DNA of 64,000 nucleotides from Glossina fuscipes (lineage: Eukaryota > Arthropoda > Insecta > Diptera > Glossinidae), in the NCBI RefSeq assembly GCF_014805625.2, contig NW_023998454.1:2591645-2655644 (forward strand), written 5' to 3'. This document shows, one piece after another, positions 32,750-45,396 of this stretch. Under the pieces are notes generated by a model that saw only the letters and a list, made by a program, of their open reading frames with translations, was not told the DNA's origin and searched no databases. Within the stretch, counting starts at the first letter, position 1. The number at the start of each line of letters is the position of its first letter. Made by a program: the position numbers and the translations under genes.

Positions 32750-35700
32750 ATGACTAGTTGCTGGGAAGGAAAAAAATATAAATTAGAAAAAAGCGAAAAC
32801 TTTGATGAATACATGAAAGAATTAGGTAAGTTTAAGCATTTCATCTTTCCGATAAAAGACTATGAACAATTATCAACCGTTATACCGCTGCTATATTTTT
32901 TAAACGAAAAAAATAAAAAATACAAACCGCAAGATATACAATTGCTAGAATTGCAGATACGTCGAGAACAAAAGCGTGTGTCATAGTTTCCTTTTTTTAT
33001 ATCGATTGTCTTGACCCTTGCTTCATCATATTTGCGAAATCTAAAGTTCGCGCATGAGACGTCTTAAATTTCCAGGTACAGCTTGCTTTATATTTTACAA
33101 TTTTAAATTTATAAGAAACACTAGAACTAAATGCCGGCCGGCTTTTATCTTTTTTTCATTTTTACATAAATATTTCGTTTAAAGAAAAACCTGTTTAAAA
33201 TTTTCGTCCAGTTTTTTTTTCTTTTTTTGATAACAATTGGTATAATTTTGCAAAGTTTTGATTCAAAGAAAAGTAGAAAGCAATTTTCTTTTATTTTCTT
33301 TTATTTTGAAAGGTTAATTTGAAAATTATTTCGTATTCGTTTGATCCCGTCGATTCATATACGTTTTTTGGCGTTTGGGACTAATTACCTTTTTTCTAAT
33401 TGGCTCAAATATATGTTAGAAAAAGTTCGGCCAAAGGCAGTCTGTGTACAATTAGCTCCATTTAACTTTTATGATATGTTTTCCCGTAGTCACATTTAAT
33501 ATTCGTAGGATTTTAAGTTATGAGTATATGATCCGTGGTGGTCGTTGTGTTAGATCAACTAATATTCTCAGTCAAGTGATAATCCGTATAGTGTGATGTT
33601 ATTAAAATAGTGATAGTTAAGTAAAAAAGTGATAGTTATTAAAATAATTGTAGTGAAAAGTAATGGGGTCGTTGATTTTGCTTTGCATTGCTTAGTATAT
33701 TAGATTCAACGCGTGTCGAAAATTCCAAAGTGCATTTACTTCAAGTTCTATATTGAACATTTTTTTAATAAAAATAAACGAACTCATCAGAAAATGTAAT
33801 TGTTGACAATAGCATAGAAACAAGACTGTACATGGGAGGTTTGCAATTATTTTGCAGATACACATGGCAATGACAGCTAAAAAAGAGACTACAAGTCGTA
33901 AAAACGTTTAGTTGAAGATATCCTAACGTAAAGAATTGGAAAATAAATAAAAAAGCAGAATCATGGACTTGAGTGGGAGTGGGTTTTGGAATTATTGGTA
34001 TTATTAACCTACCGACGTGCGACCAGCTAAATCGATGTACCAGAATTTATATCAAATAAAAAATGTGTATAAAGTGTTGCAAAGAAAGATGGGCCTAAGG
34101 ATAAAATACATTTGAAACCCTAAATACATTTTGAAAGCCTAAAAAGCCTATTGATTTGTGTTAAACAACTTCACGAAGGGATTAAGTACATTATGGTATC
34201 ACCATAATCAAAAATTGCAAGAGAAGTAACACAACTCTAAAACTTTATCCATATGTCGTTGATGGGCGTAGAAATCGATTCATTCATTTAAATAGTATAT
34301 CTTATAAAAGCTTGGAAGTGGAACGCATATAGGAAAAGCCGATGGGTAACGGTATTGAATGTTGCATTTATCCAAATAACTGATGCAAAATTTATCTTAG
34401 CAAAGTTTTGTTTAATGTACATGTTTTCTTCCTAATTGCTAGAAATTTATTTGAAACTCAAACGTAGTGATCTGAAAGCCAATATTTTCCCTCTTTAGTA
34501 AGCTATTGTTCATGTCTATCTATTTTAAAATTAATCTGTAGAAGCATTTCGAAACTGTGTTAATCGGCTGCATGAGTCTAACTTATTGGAGATTCCCTTG
34601 ACAAAAATGTTTTTTATTTTTCAAAAGTAATAAAAAGTTGGTGTTTTGTTCACCCCTCATAAATTATAGCAGAAAAATTTGAACGTATATCCTATGGGCG
34701 AGGCTTTAGTAGCTGTACAAAAATAAGAAAAACTGACCACGCCTACCCAATATTATGGTGCATCAACATATAAATCTTTTTTCAATGCTTTTCTAACGCT
34801 CAGAAGCAAGCTTCAAAAAAAGAAGAAGATGAAAAAATGTACGAAACAGATCAAAAAACGCGCCTTTAACACACCTACACATCTATACAATCAAAGCTGA
34901 GGACAGCTTTGCTTTCCGCGCCTTTTGTTCGTTGCTCATAAACTACAATAGACCCACGATATGAATTTCCACAAAATTATTCTACAAAAATGGAAGAAAG
35001 TCAGCCATGCTTATTCAATATTATGCATCGTGCAAATTTATGCTAGATTGTCCGCGAAGAGTTCTCTATGCACAGAATAACTTAAGATGTAGATTTTTTT
35101 CCCCTTTAAACTTTTGCTTCCTCAACTTGCGGATTAGGCTTGTGCTTCTTATCCGTATCCAATACATTGCTTTCGACGTACGTTATTAGTTCGTCAAAGT
35201 TAGATGGCAAAGCTTTAACCATCACTTTTAATAATTAATCAATTAATTAATTTAAAGCAAATAGATCAGTATGAGTGAATAACTCTACCCTAGATGTGTA
35301 ATAATTTTATTAAATATTTTGGGTGTTCCATTATGAAGTACAGTAGTAAGTATTTAAGGGGGCCAACGTTGTATTTTGTTTTAACCGGTTAGTAATACTA
35401 TGTCAAACATCAAAGTATTACGTGTACATATTATTTATTTTATTGATGATGGCGTACATTTTTTAAACGAGTTTTGTAAAAAGTAAGTGGTATAAATATT
35501 AAAAAATTTTCGTTTCAATCGAAGATAAAATTCTTTCCCATGGACTTTGTATTTAGGGACTTCATTTACGTCTTGTTGGTTTCATATCTTCAATTCTTTA
35601 TAATACACTTGAACTTTAATATTTCGAATAAATAATTGCAAGACGAAGGTTTTATTTACTTATTTATTTTATTTATTAACATTAAGTTATAAACTTCAAA

Positions 35701-36482
35701 CATTAAATGTGGTAAACGTAGTGTAAAAAAAAGAAAGATATGGATTCAGGGGTCTTAAACTTAGTGAAAATATCGGTTTATGATAGAAAATTTTTTATCG
35801 TTCATACGTATATACATACACAAACAAACAGTTTAAAACTTTCTTATCTATATTTCAATATTTATTTTAAATATTTTTTATGACCTGTCGTAGGGTATTG
35901 TTTTCGCAAAATCGAAACAAATCCGAAAAAGCGATAATTAATGACACTAATGGGATATGTGTGTCTGCGTGTGTATGTGCGCAAATTTTTATGATTATTT
36001 TCTTTAGCTAAAATACGCTGATAAGAACCTTTTGCCTCGGCTCGTATGTGCTATATTTTCTTAAATTGAAGCAAGCAAAAAAAGAAAGAAAAAACCAACA
36101 CTTAAAAGACGCTGCAAAAAGATTTTGCACTCATTCCGATACATTAACACAAATTTTCTTCAATCTTGTCTAGAAAAAGAAGAACAAAACATTATATCAA
36201 CTTCAGGCAATTGAAAGTCTTTTAAATTCAATTAAGATGACTGTAAAGAACTCACTGATGATCAATGGCATCATGATAAGTGACTAATTTAAGTTCTTTT
36301 CTTTATTTATTTATTTTTTTTTTCGGTTCCCACCTTTATTGACAAGGAAACGAGACAACAAATCAGTATTATAGCAATGTCAGGGGGTGACAAGAGTGGG
36401 CAGATAGTTCATAACTGAAATGCAAAGATCACGTGATATAATATAATTTCATTATACCCACTTACTTACTATTCTCCTATGG

Positions 36483-36514
<32 letters not shown>

Positions 36515-39500
36515 TGTATTTACATTTATTTACAATGAAGTTGACCATCGCTGTGTGTTGGCTGTTGGATATGTTGGGCATCAAAAGCATAAGATCAAAA
36601 CTTAATTTATTTAATCAATTTTGACGAGAGAAGTCATATGATATGAACACTAGCGTGTGCTAGTGTTCATAAGCGCACAGTGATGGGAAAAAATTCTTCC
36701 TCAGCCTTGTGTTTTCATTCTATTATTATCTTGAAACATTTAATAGTAAAACGTTAATAGTTAATAGTTCCCCATAACTATTAATTAATAGACAGGAAGA
36801 CATGTTTAAAAAAGCTGTAAAATTAAATCAACTTGTAAATTTTTTATTCAGTCTTTAAGAAAGCGAACATGTTTTACTGGTCGCACGCTCGCTACGCAAA
36901 GAAACGTGATTGTCAAGAGCGAATGGCAAAGGTGGTTTTCAAATTCGCATCGGTCATGCGTTGTCCATGCATTGAAACCAGGATTACGGTCTCAACAAGT
37001 TGTCCAAAAACTTACGCATTACATTTCTTTTCAATACTCTCAATGCAATCGCACTATAATTACGTGTCATGAAGCAAACTTCTCGAAAGTTTCTTACGGA
37101 TGGAAGTCCGATTCAACAACACTCCTCTTGTCTTCTTTATACTTTTTTAGTTCCATTTATCGTTGTTTAATTCAGTTATTCATTTTATAATCCAAGTTTC
37201 TTAAGACTTAAATGCGTATATTGCAATCACTAACGCGGGTTATGTGCGGGGAATTAGACAATGCTGAATTTTCAATTCGCTTAGTCACACACAACCATAC
37301 ATGCAAATATACGAGTGCGAGTTTTGTCAGAATTGGTGCCTTGATAGAATGAAATGATTGTAGGTCACCATTGAAAGTCAATACAATTATTAAAAAAAAA
37401 ATAGTAAAAAAACTATGCGCGTATATTATCCATTCAATTCTGCGAAGTAAGTTCCAAAATATGTCTTAAGCGGGTTTCTTGGTTGCTTTGTAGCTTACAC
37501 AATATATGGTACGCGGATATATTGATTATTATTATTATTAAGTTTGTAGGAATGCATGTAAAAAGGATCTAAGGTAGATCGCCTTTTTAAGATTCAATCT
37601 CTGAATCGATTTAAGATTGTCTGCACATCAGGCGGTCTTGTTTTCCTTTGGTCAAACAAGTCGCACTTTTTGGGACATTACGACGGAATTCGGACGAAGG
37701 ACGAATGCTATTGAAAATAATTTGGACTGGACAACGTTTTCAAACATTTCACACATAAGACTTTGTTTCAAAAGGTCATTTTATAAATAACTGTATTAAG
37801 CGAAGTGATGCGGTATAGTTAGTAGCAGGCCGTGGTCCAGTATAGTGTTTATCAGTAAAATTTTGCTCGATATGTGAGCGAATAATTTCTCGAAATGCTA
37901 AGATGAATCGGCTATTTCTGGCCAGAATCGTGGTAATATTTTACTTTACTTACTTACTTACTTACTTACTTTACCCACTTTTTCACATAAAATTTATGTG
38001 AGCTTCACTTTTAATAAAAATGTAGATTGTTTATTATCCATTTTTTTACCTTTGAAAAGAACGTATAGATTATATACCCGGACGGACGAGACTATCCATG
38101 CACAGAGTTTCTTCGATTTTCAAATTTTTGAAACTTCACTGCCGTCATAGCTAAAATACTAGAGTATATAATCTGAAAATATTTGTATTAAGTTTATTCT
38201 ACGATAAACATTCCCCTGAATGCAAAAATAAAGATATCGGCTTCAAAGTCGCCACACATGTCAGAAATTCATGCATGCATGATATAGTATTAAGAATTGT
38301 TTAAGTCAACGTAAAGTGAGAAAAAATGTGCTTTTCCTCTTTACAAGCAGAAAAATGGCTACAATTGGCCACGGCGACACTATATTATAGAGTATCAGTA
38401 GAAATTTCATTCGTTCATGAAAACGTCTGCAACATAAACGAGGCTTCAGAAACGATATAAAGAATATATATTTTTCATTATCAAGGAGAAAGTCGATCTG
38501 GACATGTTTGGTTTTTAGTCTGTCCATGTGGACTGGTCTCAAAAATGAAGATATCGATTTCAAATCTGGTAAAAAAGTTTAAAAGCAAGAAGATCGGTAT
38601 AACCAGCATGTGAAATCAGCCAAAAATTTGCCGCATTGATTCAGATAATGGGGCCTTGCTTCTAGGGTCAATCAAATCAATATTTTAGAATTATTAGAAA
38701 CTTAGTCAAACTCCTGCAGCTCATGTGGTAAATCGACTACAAACAAATGCTAGACATTCCGATGCCACTTTTTGATTCCGCTTTTTGTTGCCAGCTGTTG
38801 AAAGTGTCAACTTTATCTTAAACAAATAATAAAGGCTCAAGTCGAAAAGTTTATAATACCGTTAACGGTGGAAATCACTCTATGAAACAAAAGCTTTTGC
38901 TTATGTTCCTATGGCACACGTTTCATCCTGCTGTATGAAATTTTTTGATAAAATTTTTAATGAAATTTTAAAAAAATATAAATTTGCAACTTTTCTTATA
39001 GAATTTTGTAATCGCCGCGCTCATAGTGCAGCAAAAAAATTTTATTTTCGACCACGCCTATCCAATATTACAGAATACAGAAATTTCATTTTTTTTCTTA
39101 TCGCTTCTTGGCCTTTATGGCTAAGATCAAAGTGTAGTATCTGTTCTTTTTTTTTTCTTTGAGATTCTCTAAAGAAAAGGATCGTAGATATAAAGGATTC
39201 AGCCACAGCCGAGTATTATCTTCTTACTTGTGAGGCAATTGCTTATAAGATCAAAAGCCGATAGCCTTAGATGCTAGTGCTTTTAAGAGTTTAGTCTTAG
39301 AATTTATTTCTCTGGCGAAATTAATAATAATAATAATAAAATCAAGAGCCTTTCCTCCTTCCTGTTTGCGACTTATCGAGTGGATGTAATAAGTAATGGT
39401 GATATTTGGCCAAGCCTTCTATTAGTCATGTTGTCAATTATCTGAGGAAATTTTTTGTGTGTTTTGTTATTAATTTTAGAACGATGTCGTCGTATATGCT

Positions 39501-41308
39501 GCAGTTTTTTCGCAAAAAAAAATAATGAAGATTTCTAAAGCTTTAATACGCTTATGCGGGGAGGTCATTTTGCCCCATTAGTGCATATTCACCGCATTGT
39601 TTAATGCAAATATGTTTGCATAATGGGTTTATAGAAATGCAAAGAGCACACAAACGTATCCATAAATATCTGAATAACGGCAGTGGCTTAGGAATTTGTT
39701 ATGCATGTAAGCAAAACCGTCAAACTGAAGTTTTTTGCGATCACGTTATGAATGATATTTATTATAATAGTTAGAGGAAATCAACAATAAAAAAAAATTC
39801 CTTTCAAGTGTAGTCTTTGCGATGAATAGGAGTGATTAAAAGGAAGGAGGGAGGGGGTCGTGCAGACAATATGCAATTTATTTGATTTATTATTTTTCTT
39901 CTTATTGTAATTTGATACAATTAAATGTGTCAAAATGTAAAAAAGAAGGCGTTGAAATCAAAATGTTTCCTTAATTAAATTAAATTGAATTTGATTTTAT
40001 CTTCCTTTGAGAGCTGTTCTTAAACGTTCAGGCACACATATCAGTTGTATTCTTCCACTATGATATGCACGAGTAGAGACTTTAGTTTAAGAAACTTATC
40101 TCCCTATAGATTTATTTGTGAACTAACTTTTTCTCAATATTTGTCTCTTTAGCTGGCCCTCTTATGAACTGCAGCGTTTAGTTGAAACTATATAATCCAG
40201 AAATACAATTTTGTGAATTTATTTCCAAAATGCATCACAAATTCTCACACTTCCCAAGAACGAAAGGTATTCAGCCATCTAGCCGTACTTTTCTTCATTC
40301 CACGCTGGAAGGGGCAGGGGAACTTTGTTGGTTATTTTAATTTAATTTTTCGCTTGTCGAAGCAATTTCAGTCGAAGCTTAGGCAAAGTTCAACCTAACA
40401 CATATAAAATTACTTTGAATCAGCCACTTCTTAAACAAAATATCGATAGTTCGCAAATGTTACTGAAAGATTCGATTTTGAGCTCGTGTTTCAATTTTGA
40501 TTTTCCCACAAAGGATAAAAGGAAGTGAACTAATCGAGTCCAACTAGACCTGTTTCAATTATTACTGTCAACGTTGCTTAGACTGCACTTAGAGTGCTAT
40601 CTTGAATATCTTTTACGTAAATTAACCACGTGGAAGATTTAGAGGTGGGGCGGAAAGGTATAATTTTTTGTAAGATTATGTTTTTGCGTTTGTTTAACCA
40701 CAGTTTGTAATCTAATATATAATGTAGTGTAAAGAATAAAAAAACAAAAAGATTGTCATAAATTGTGGTTTTCAGTTTAATTACTATTCGTTCAGTTAAC
40801 TATAGAAATATCATATATCTGTGGAAAATGTGTTTTTTTGCCAAGTTTAACCTTGAATTTCTTTTCATTCATTTTAAACGTTTTAACTGTTTTCATTAAT
40901 ATTTTTATTTGAAGGTGTCGGCATGGTTTTACGCAAGATGGGCAACTCCGTTAGTCCTACCGTTGAATTGAAGCTAGATGGTGAAAAATATTCACTAACT
41001 ACCTCATCGACCTTTAAAACCTCGACCATTACGTTTAAATTGGGCGAGGAATTCGATGAGGAGACCTTGGATGGTCGCAAAGTTAAATCTATTTGCACTA
41101 TGGACGGCAATACATTAATACAAGAGCAGAAAGGTGATAAGCCTTCCAAAATAATACGCGAATTTAAAGAAGATGAGTTAATTACTGTAAGTGTTCAATA
41201 TGTTATGAAAATGGCTTAAAAGTGTGATTTTTTCTTAATTACTTTTCTAATCCACAGACGCTTACCCTTGGAGACATTAAATCGGTCCGTGTGTACAAAG
41301 CGATCTAA
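32750..41308 (+). CDS. fabp: Fatty acid-binding protein (intracellular lipid-binding family), 3 exons
   Basis: This small cytosolic beta-barrel protein carries fatty acids or retinoids. Exons are 32750-32825, 40915-41186 and 41258-41308. The joins are phase 1 (Gly codon) and phase 0, with GTAAGT donors and GAAG and CCACAG acceptors. The product is 132 aa, the usual length. Exon 1 encodes [20 protein letters not shown]. Exon 2 starts [19 protein letters not shown] and includes [16 protein letters not shown]. Exon 3 ends SVRVYKAI, with the Arg-x-Tyr pair that binds the carboxylate. The first intron is 8.1 kb and the second 71 bases. The frame is intact. The mitochondrial citrate carrier downstream is also its neighbour in Drosophila, as I recall. 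Confidence 0.95.
34655..34745 (+). repeat. Dispersed inverted repeat pair, copy 1 (partner 51745-51840, minus)
   Basis: The words CTCATAAATTATAGCA, AAATTTGAACGTATAT, CTATGGG and TGTACAAAAATAAGAAAAA occur here on the plus strand. They occur in the same order on the minus strand at 51745-51840 with substitutions. The adjoining GACCACGCCTACCCAATATT also recurs at about 39050. Confidence 0.72.
36485..36513. repeat. (AC)n microsatellite
   Basis: An uninterrupted run of about 14 AC units in the fabp intron. Confidence 0.97.
36643..36670. repeat. Perfect 12-bp-arm palindrome with a 4-nt loop
   Basis: ATGAACACTAGC at 36643-36654 is exactly reverse-complemented at 36659-36670 around GTGT. It could extrude or fold as a hairpin in RNA. 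It is not followed by a T-run and has no assigned function. Confidence 0.9.
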
Positions 41309-43139
41309 ATACGTAGCTAGTTTTTTTTTTTTTTTTTTTTTTTATAACCAAATATCCGATTATATATTGCCTGCCAATATTTCAATAGTAGTAATCCTGG
41401 AGAAATGGCTGTTCGTTGACTGAAATTTATTAAATCCATTTATTCCTTTCCTATACTTGTGGTTGTTATTTTCTATAACAGCATTATGCTCTTTTGCTCT
41501 GTTTTTCGCATATGTATAAGATATTTAAAGCTGAATGTAAAACATTATTTAACTTGTTTCTTTCCCCATTGAACACTTCTAAGTTCGGGAGAAATTTTTT
41601 TTTTACACAATTGAAAATTTGCATTTAAAGAGAAGTTTATGAAATGAAATAAAGATGAGTTTAGTTGAAATACATAAATAAAAGCAGTCTTTTTATTCCA
41701 GTGGAATGCAAGTCGCCCACCATTGATATAGCAACGCAAATATTCTACTTGGAATTCGATATTTATAATGAAAAAATTCGAGAGTACGCAATTATTACGT
41801 AGGACTTTTATTTATTACGATTGTGTGCCATACTTTCAGGCTAACATAAAATAATACGCATATTACCGGAGACAACAAAAATATGCAGATGGTTCGAAAT
41901 TTAATACAAAATTCAAATAGGGAGATTAATACGGCCTTTTTCTGCTATGAGTAACAGTAGTAACAGTGTTAATTAACAGCACTCTGACATGTTGCTCTTT
42001 CAATTTCATTATTTGCATGGCCACAGATTCTGTTAATAGTTTCTTGAATCGAACAAGGAAATATGTTATTTCGAAAATTTAGCCAGTATGTCCTGGAAAC
42101 AATATTCGAAAACATAAGAAAGCACTGCGGAGCTCACGAAGATTTCTCGAGATTACGTAGTAAAAATCAAATACAACTAATTTTATGATAAAAGCTTCTA
42201 CGGTGGGTGAAATAGAAGGTTGTAGTTAAATTAACATCTAATTTGCACTTAAAAAATATTGATTATTCAATTACCTTGAGAAAATATCCAATTAAAGAAG
42301 TATAATGTTCCAATAAAAGATTAGAAAAAATTATTTTCATTTTATATTAAATAAATCTGTATAAAAACAAAATGTATATAAAAGAATGATTGAATGATTG
42401 CTTTTGTTTCTTTTTGAATTTCACATAAAGCATTAGCTAATAACCAAACCAATACCGTCTAGAAACCGTTCATGTTCCACAAATACCGTTTGTTAACCGT
42501 TCATGTCTCACAAACCGCTAATAAAGAAAATTACATCGATTATGATAATTATGCTAAAAATGAAATATGTTGGAAGTTAAAGAAAGAGTGTATTGGAATT
42601 GCAATATTTATTCAAAATTTTAGATTAATTAAATTGTTTTATGCATTGACGAATCGTTGAGTACAGTGTTATGGTCTAGAGCGTCTTTCTGATCAATATA
42701 TCTGTTTAAGAACACCACACGTAGCCGTTTATCCATTTCTCCCTATCAGTAGTTATAAGATTATACCCAGTCTCCATAAGAAGCGAATTTTGGATCAAGT
42801 ATGGATAAATAAGAAAACTTTATAGTTTTCTATTTTTCTTTTTTCAATTCTTAAAATAAATACCGAAATAAATAAAAGGTGCATTTTGTTTCTGTTGTAT
42901 ACTGCCATGCTGTGGAAATTAAGCCAATCAAAATTCATGCATAATGTGGTAAGATTTTTTTAACCATGACTGCGAGGAAATATATTTTATGCATTTTATC
43001 TTTATTATCCGCCATATCTTTAAGTTTCGATTGCAATGCACGATGTAAAAAAGAAATATATTGCATCGATTGTAAGCAAAAAATTTTTCTTTAATCATCA
43101 AATTAAAAAAAAGTATTGTGAAGCTGTAGCTGAGAGTTG
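41309..43139. other. fabp 3' flank; repeat copy, no gene
   Basis: A run of about 22 Ts (41322-41343) starts shortly after the fabp stop. The segment 42344-42440 is an inverted copy of 47843-47921. Other open frames are short and featureless. Confidence 0.5.
42344..42440 (+). repeat. Inverted repeat partner of 47843-47921
   Basis: TATATTAAATAAATCTGTAT, AAAAGAATGATTGAATGATT and TTTCACATAAAGCATTAG here match the minus strand of 47843-47921 closely. A weaker match continues into CCACAAATACCGTT (RC near 47805). It therefore overlaps the DNA just 3' of the Cdc23-like gene piece. Confidence 0.85.
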
Positions 43140-43480
43140 AACTCGGTCGTTAGAGAGTAGCAGGTGCCAAAACGCCGACCAGCTTGCGCACCATAATTTC
43201 AATAAGATTACCAGCACATTTAGCGTAACCGGCAATCTTTCTATCCTCCATAGGCCTCTCGACTTGCTATTTTATATATATTGGCATCTCTGTACTTCAA
43301 GTGTTGCAAATCATTTCTAGTCAAGGGATATTTGCGACGATTATAGCCAATTGGCGGATTAATTGCACACAATGTACGTATTCACTAATCCAATGTACCA
43401 CAATGTCCATAACATCTTCCTTCAGCTGGATTTATACTTTATTTACAGTATGAATGTCGTGAAATGCCATTTCCAACGTG
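43140..43480 (-). pseudogene. Unidentified gene relic
   Basis: On the minus strand three overlapping frames look like decayed coding DNA: LKEDVMDIVVHWISEY, then NPPIGYNRRKYPLTRNDLQH with YRDANIYKIAS, then after a shift EDRKIAGYAKCAGNLIEIMV. The composition (balanced charged and hydrophobic residues in an AT-rich background) is more protein-like than chance frames nearby. I could not name a family. Confidence 0.35.
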
Positions 43481-43949
43481 TATTATTATAGGAAGTGTAT
43501 TGGTTATCGAGTTTGTTTGCTCTGTGCGTGCAGAAAAGACGTGAGAAATGTTCTCTTATGCAGCAGAAAGAAGCAGCTAAATTATTCACTGGCTCTCAAC
43601 AAGGTTTAAAAAGTTGTAGTAAAAAATTAGCATCCGCAGAAATCCAAAGTATGTTGCAAAAGCGCAAGAAAAGAGAAAGAAAGTTTTCCGCGAATATTTG
43701 CATAGTTAATGCGTACTCCATATCCAAAAAAATAAAAAATGTAAATAGCCCTTAAACTCTCCATTGGCCTGATAAGTTATACTTACTTGTTTTTCTGTCG
43801 AAAACATGATTTTAAAGGGGGCAGGTAAAGTCCGTTGGAAAGTAATATGGAGGCAACACCATGTAAAAATGCCGGATAAAACATTGTATTAGGACGGAAA
43901 TCATGATCATCATTAGCAAAAAAAAATTTACAATTTCAAAAAACGTTTA

Positions 43950-44170
43950 GGGGGAGAATTTTCCTGTGCTTTTATTTATTTTCATAGAAAGATATCCAGC
44001 TTTCGTTTTGCAAACATTATTATACTTTATGATATTTATGAAAAAAAAATCGAAGAACAATTATTGCCTATGTTATGGAGTTGAGGAAAAAAATAATAAA
44101 CAAATATATAGTGCTTATGATGTCCATTCAGTAGCCATGGTGTGCGAAGATTTGAAACATGTTTATATAT
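43950..44170 (+). repeat. Dispersed repeat, copy 2 (partner at 7240-7490, centre inverted)
   Basis: The outer ends match 7240-7490 in direct orientation. The central 44031-44113 matches 7339-7420 as the reverse complement. See the corresponding finding for why this is unusual. Confidence 0.8.
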
Positions 44171-45396
44171 ATGCAGTCATAGTCAACCAATCGTTCGTTT
44201 TCTCCATAATCTGATCAAAAACCAGTTTCAAAATAACTAATTTATGTTCGTTTTTCATATTCATTCTGCTGCGTACATTTCATATTGGTACAGGTATACT
44301 TCAAAACTTTCAATTTTGGAGTTGTATAGGTATGGCGTGTCTGCGTTGTAATTTTTGTCGGTCTGTAAAATCTCTTCCTTTTAAAAATCTGCATATTTGG
44401 TATGGTACGGTTTCAACATCGAATGTGACCCATTCCCCAGAAAATGGCAAATACCGAACTGTTTGATTTCACAAAGGTAGTGACCAGCTAATACAAGAAC
44501 CCTAAACGAATAAGGATTTTTCAAAAAAGTTTGCAAGTACGTTAGAAAGGAAATTATGTGTTTCAAGCGTTTCCTCCCGCAACGAAACTCGGTAACAGAT
44601 CTCATTTGTTCATGAATTCTTCTCTGCAAGCGTAGCTAATTAGGACATCACATTTCTGATGTTTTAGTTTTTTTTTTGGTTCAGTTCGCGAGCACCCTTA
44701 ACACCTTGGCATTGATAATATTGCAATTCGTAATAAGTTACGCTGTAAAATATTATTACCATTGATAGCGCAAAGGGGGTCTTTCCAAAAATTTTTTTCG
44801 CTGCTATAAATGAGTACAAGCACTGAGCGTAGAAAAGTAGGGAAACTCTTAAGCTAATTATGCTATGCGCGAGAGACGGAGCGACAAATACATAAACGTA
44901 TTTGAAAGTATTTATGGAAAACGGGCAAAGTTAAATAAATAGTTTTTCTTGTGTGTTCGACGTGTACAAAAATTTTTTATCAGTTGGCAGTTGTGTTACA
45001 AGGTTTACCGGCTTCCGTCTAAAGAGGTTTCATGTAAATTTGTTTTGTTTTCTTTAGTTACGTTCATTTAACAAAAAGAAAAAACATAAAGAGAATATTT
45101 ATGTAGTTCATAAAGATATCCTTAAGGTTTTCATTCATGATTAGCTGTTTTGCTATTAAACTGTCATGACTTTATCGATTTTTCCTTAACTATGCTTAGA
45201 AGGAAGTAAAAGTTAACATGGAGTGAGTGCGTATGCCGTAATAAACCACTTTACAGAGTGGACGTTATTTATAGATTTAAATTAAAACGAGATAAGAATG
45301 AATATTTGATCCCTAAAAGCATGCTATAGAAGATGAAAGAAGATGCAAGCAACATTTATATTTCCTCAGTTGATTCTATTGAATCGTTTTTCAGCT
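44171..45396. other. Upstream region of the citrate carrier; no gene
   Basis: No convincing frame. A CAG acceptor-like site directly precedes the carrier start codon (45392-45394), so a non-coding first exon may lie somewhere here. Confidence 0.45.

Larger units (their letters stand above)
32826..40914 (+). other. 8.1-kb first intron of fabp
   Basis: No second gene or alternative first exon with a matching phase was found inside the intron. It holds dispersed repeat pieces (34655-34745, about 38930-39070), an (AC)n run, a 12-bp-arm palindrome and a (CTTA)n run at about 37938-37973. A long first intron often carries enhancers, but nothing here identifies one. Confidence 0.6.

Noticed and set aside
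40923..41219. Separate 98-aa single-exon FABP-like gene
   Set aside because: It is exon 2 of fabp read through its donor site; splicing to 41258 restores the conserved C-terminus.
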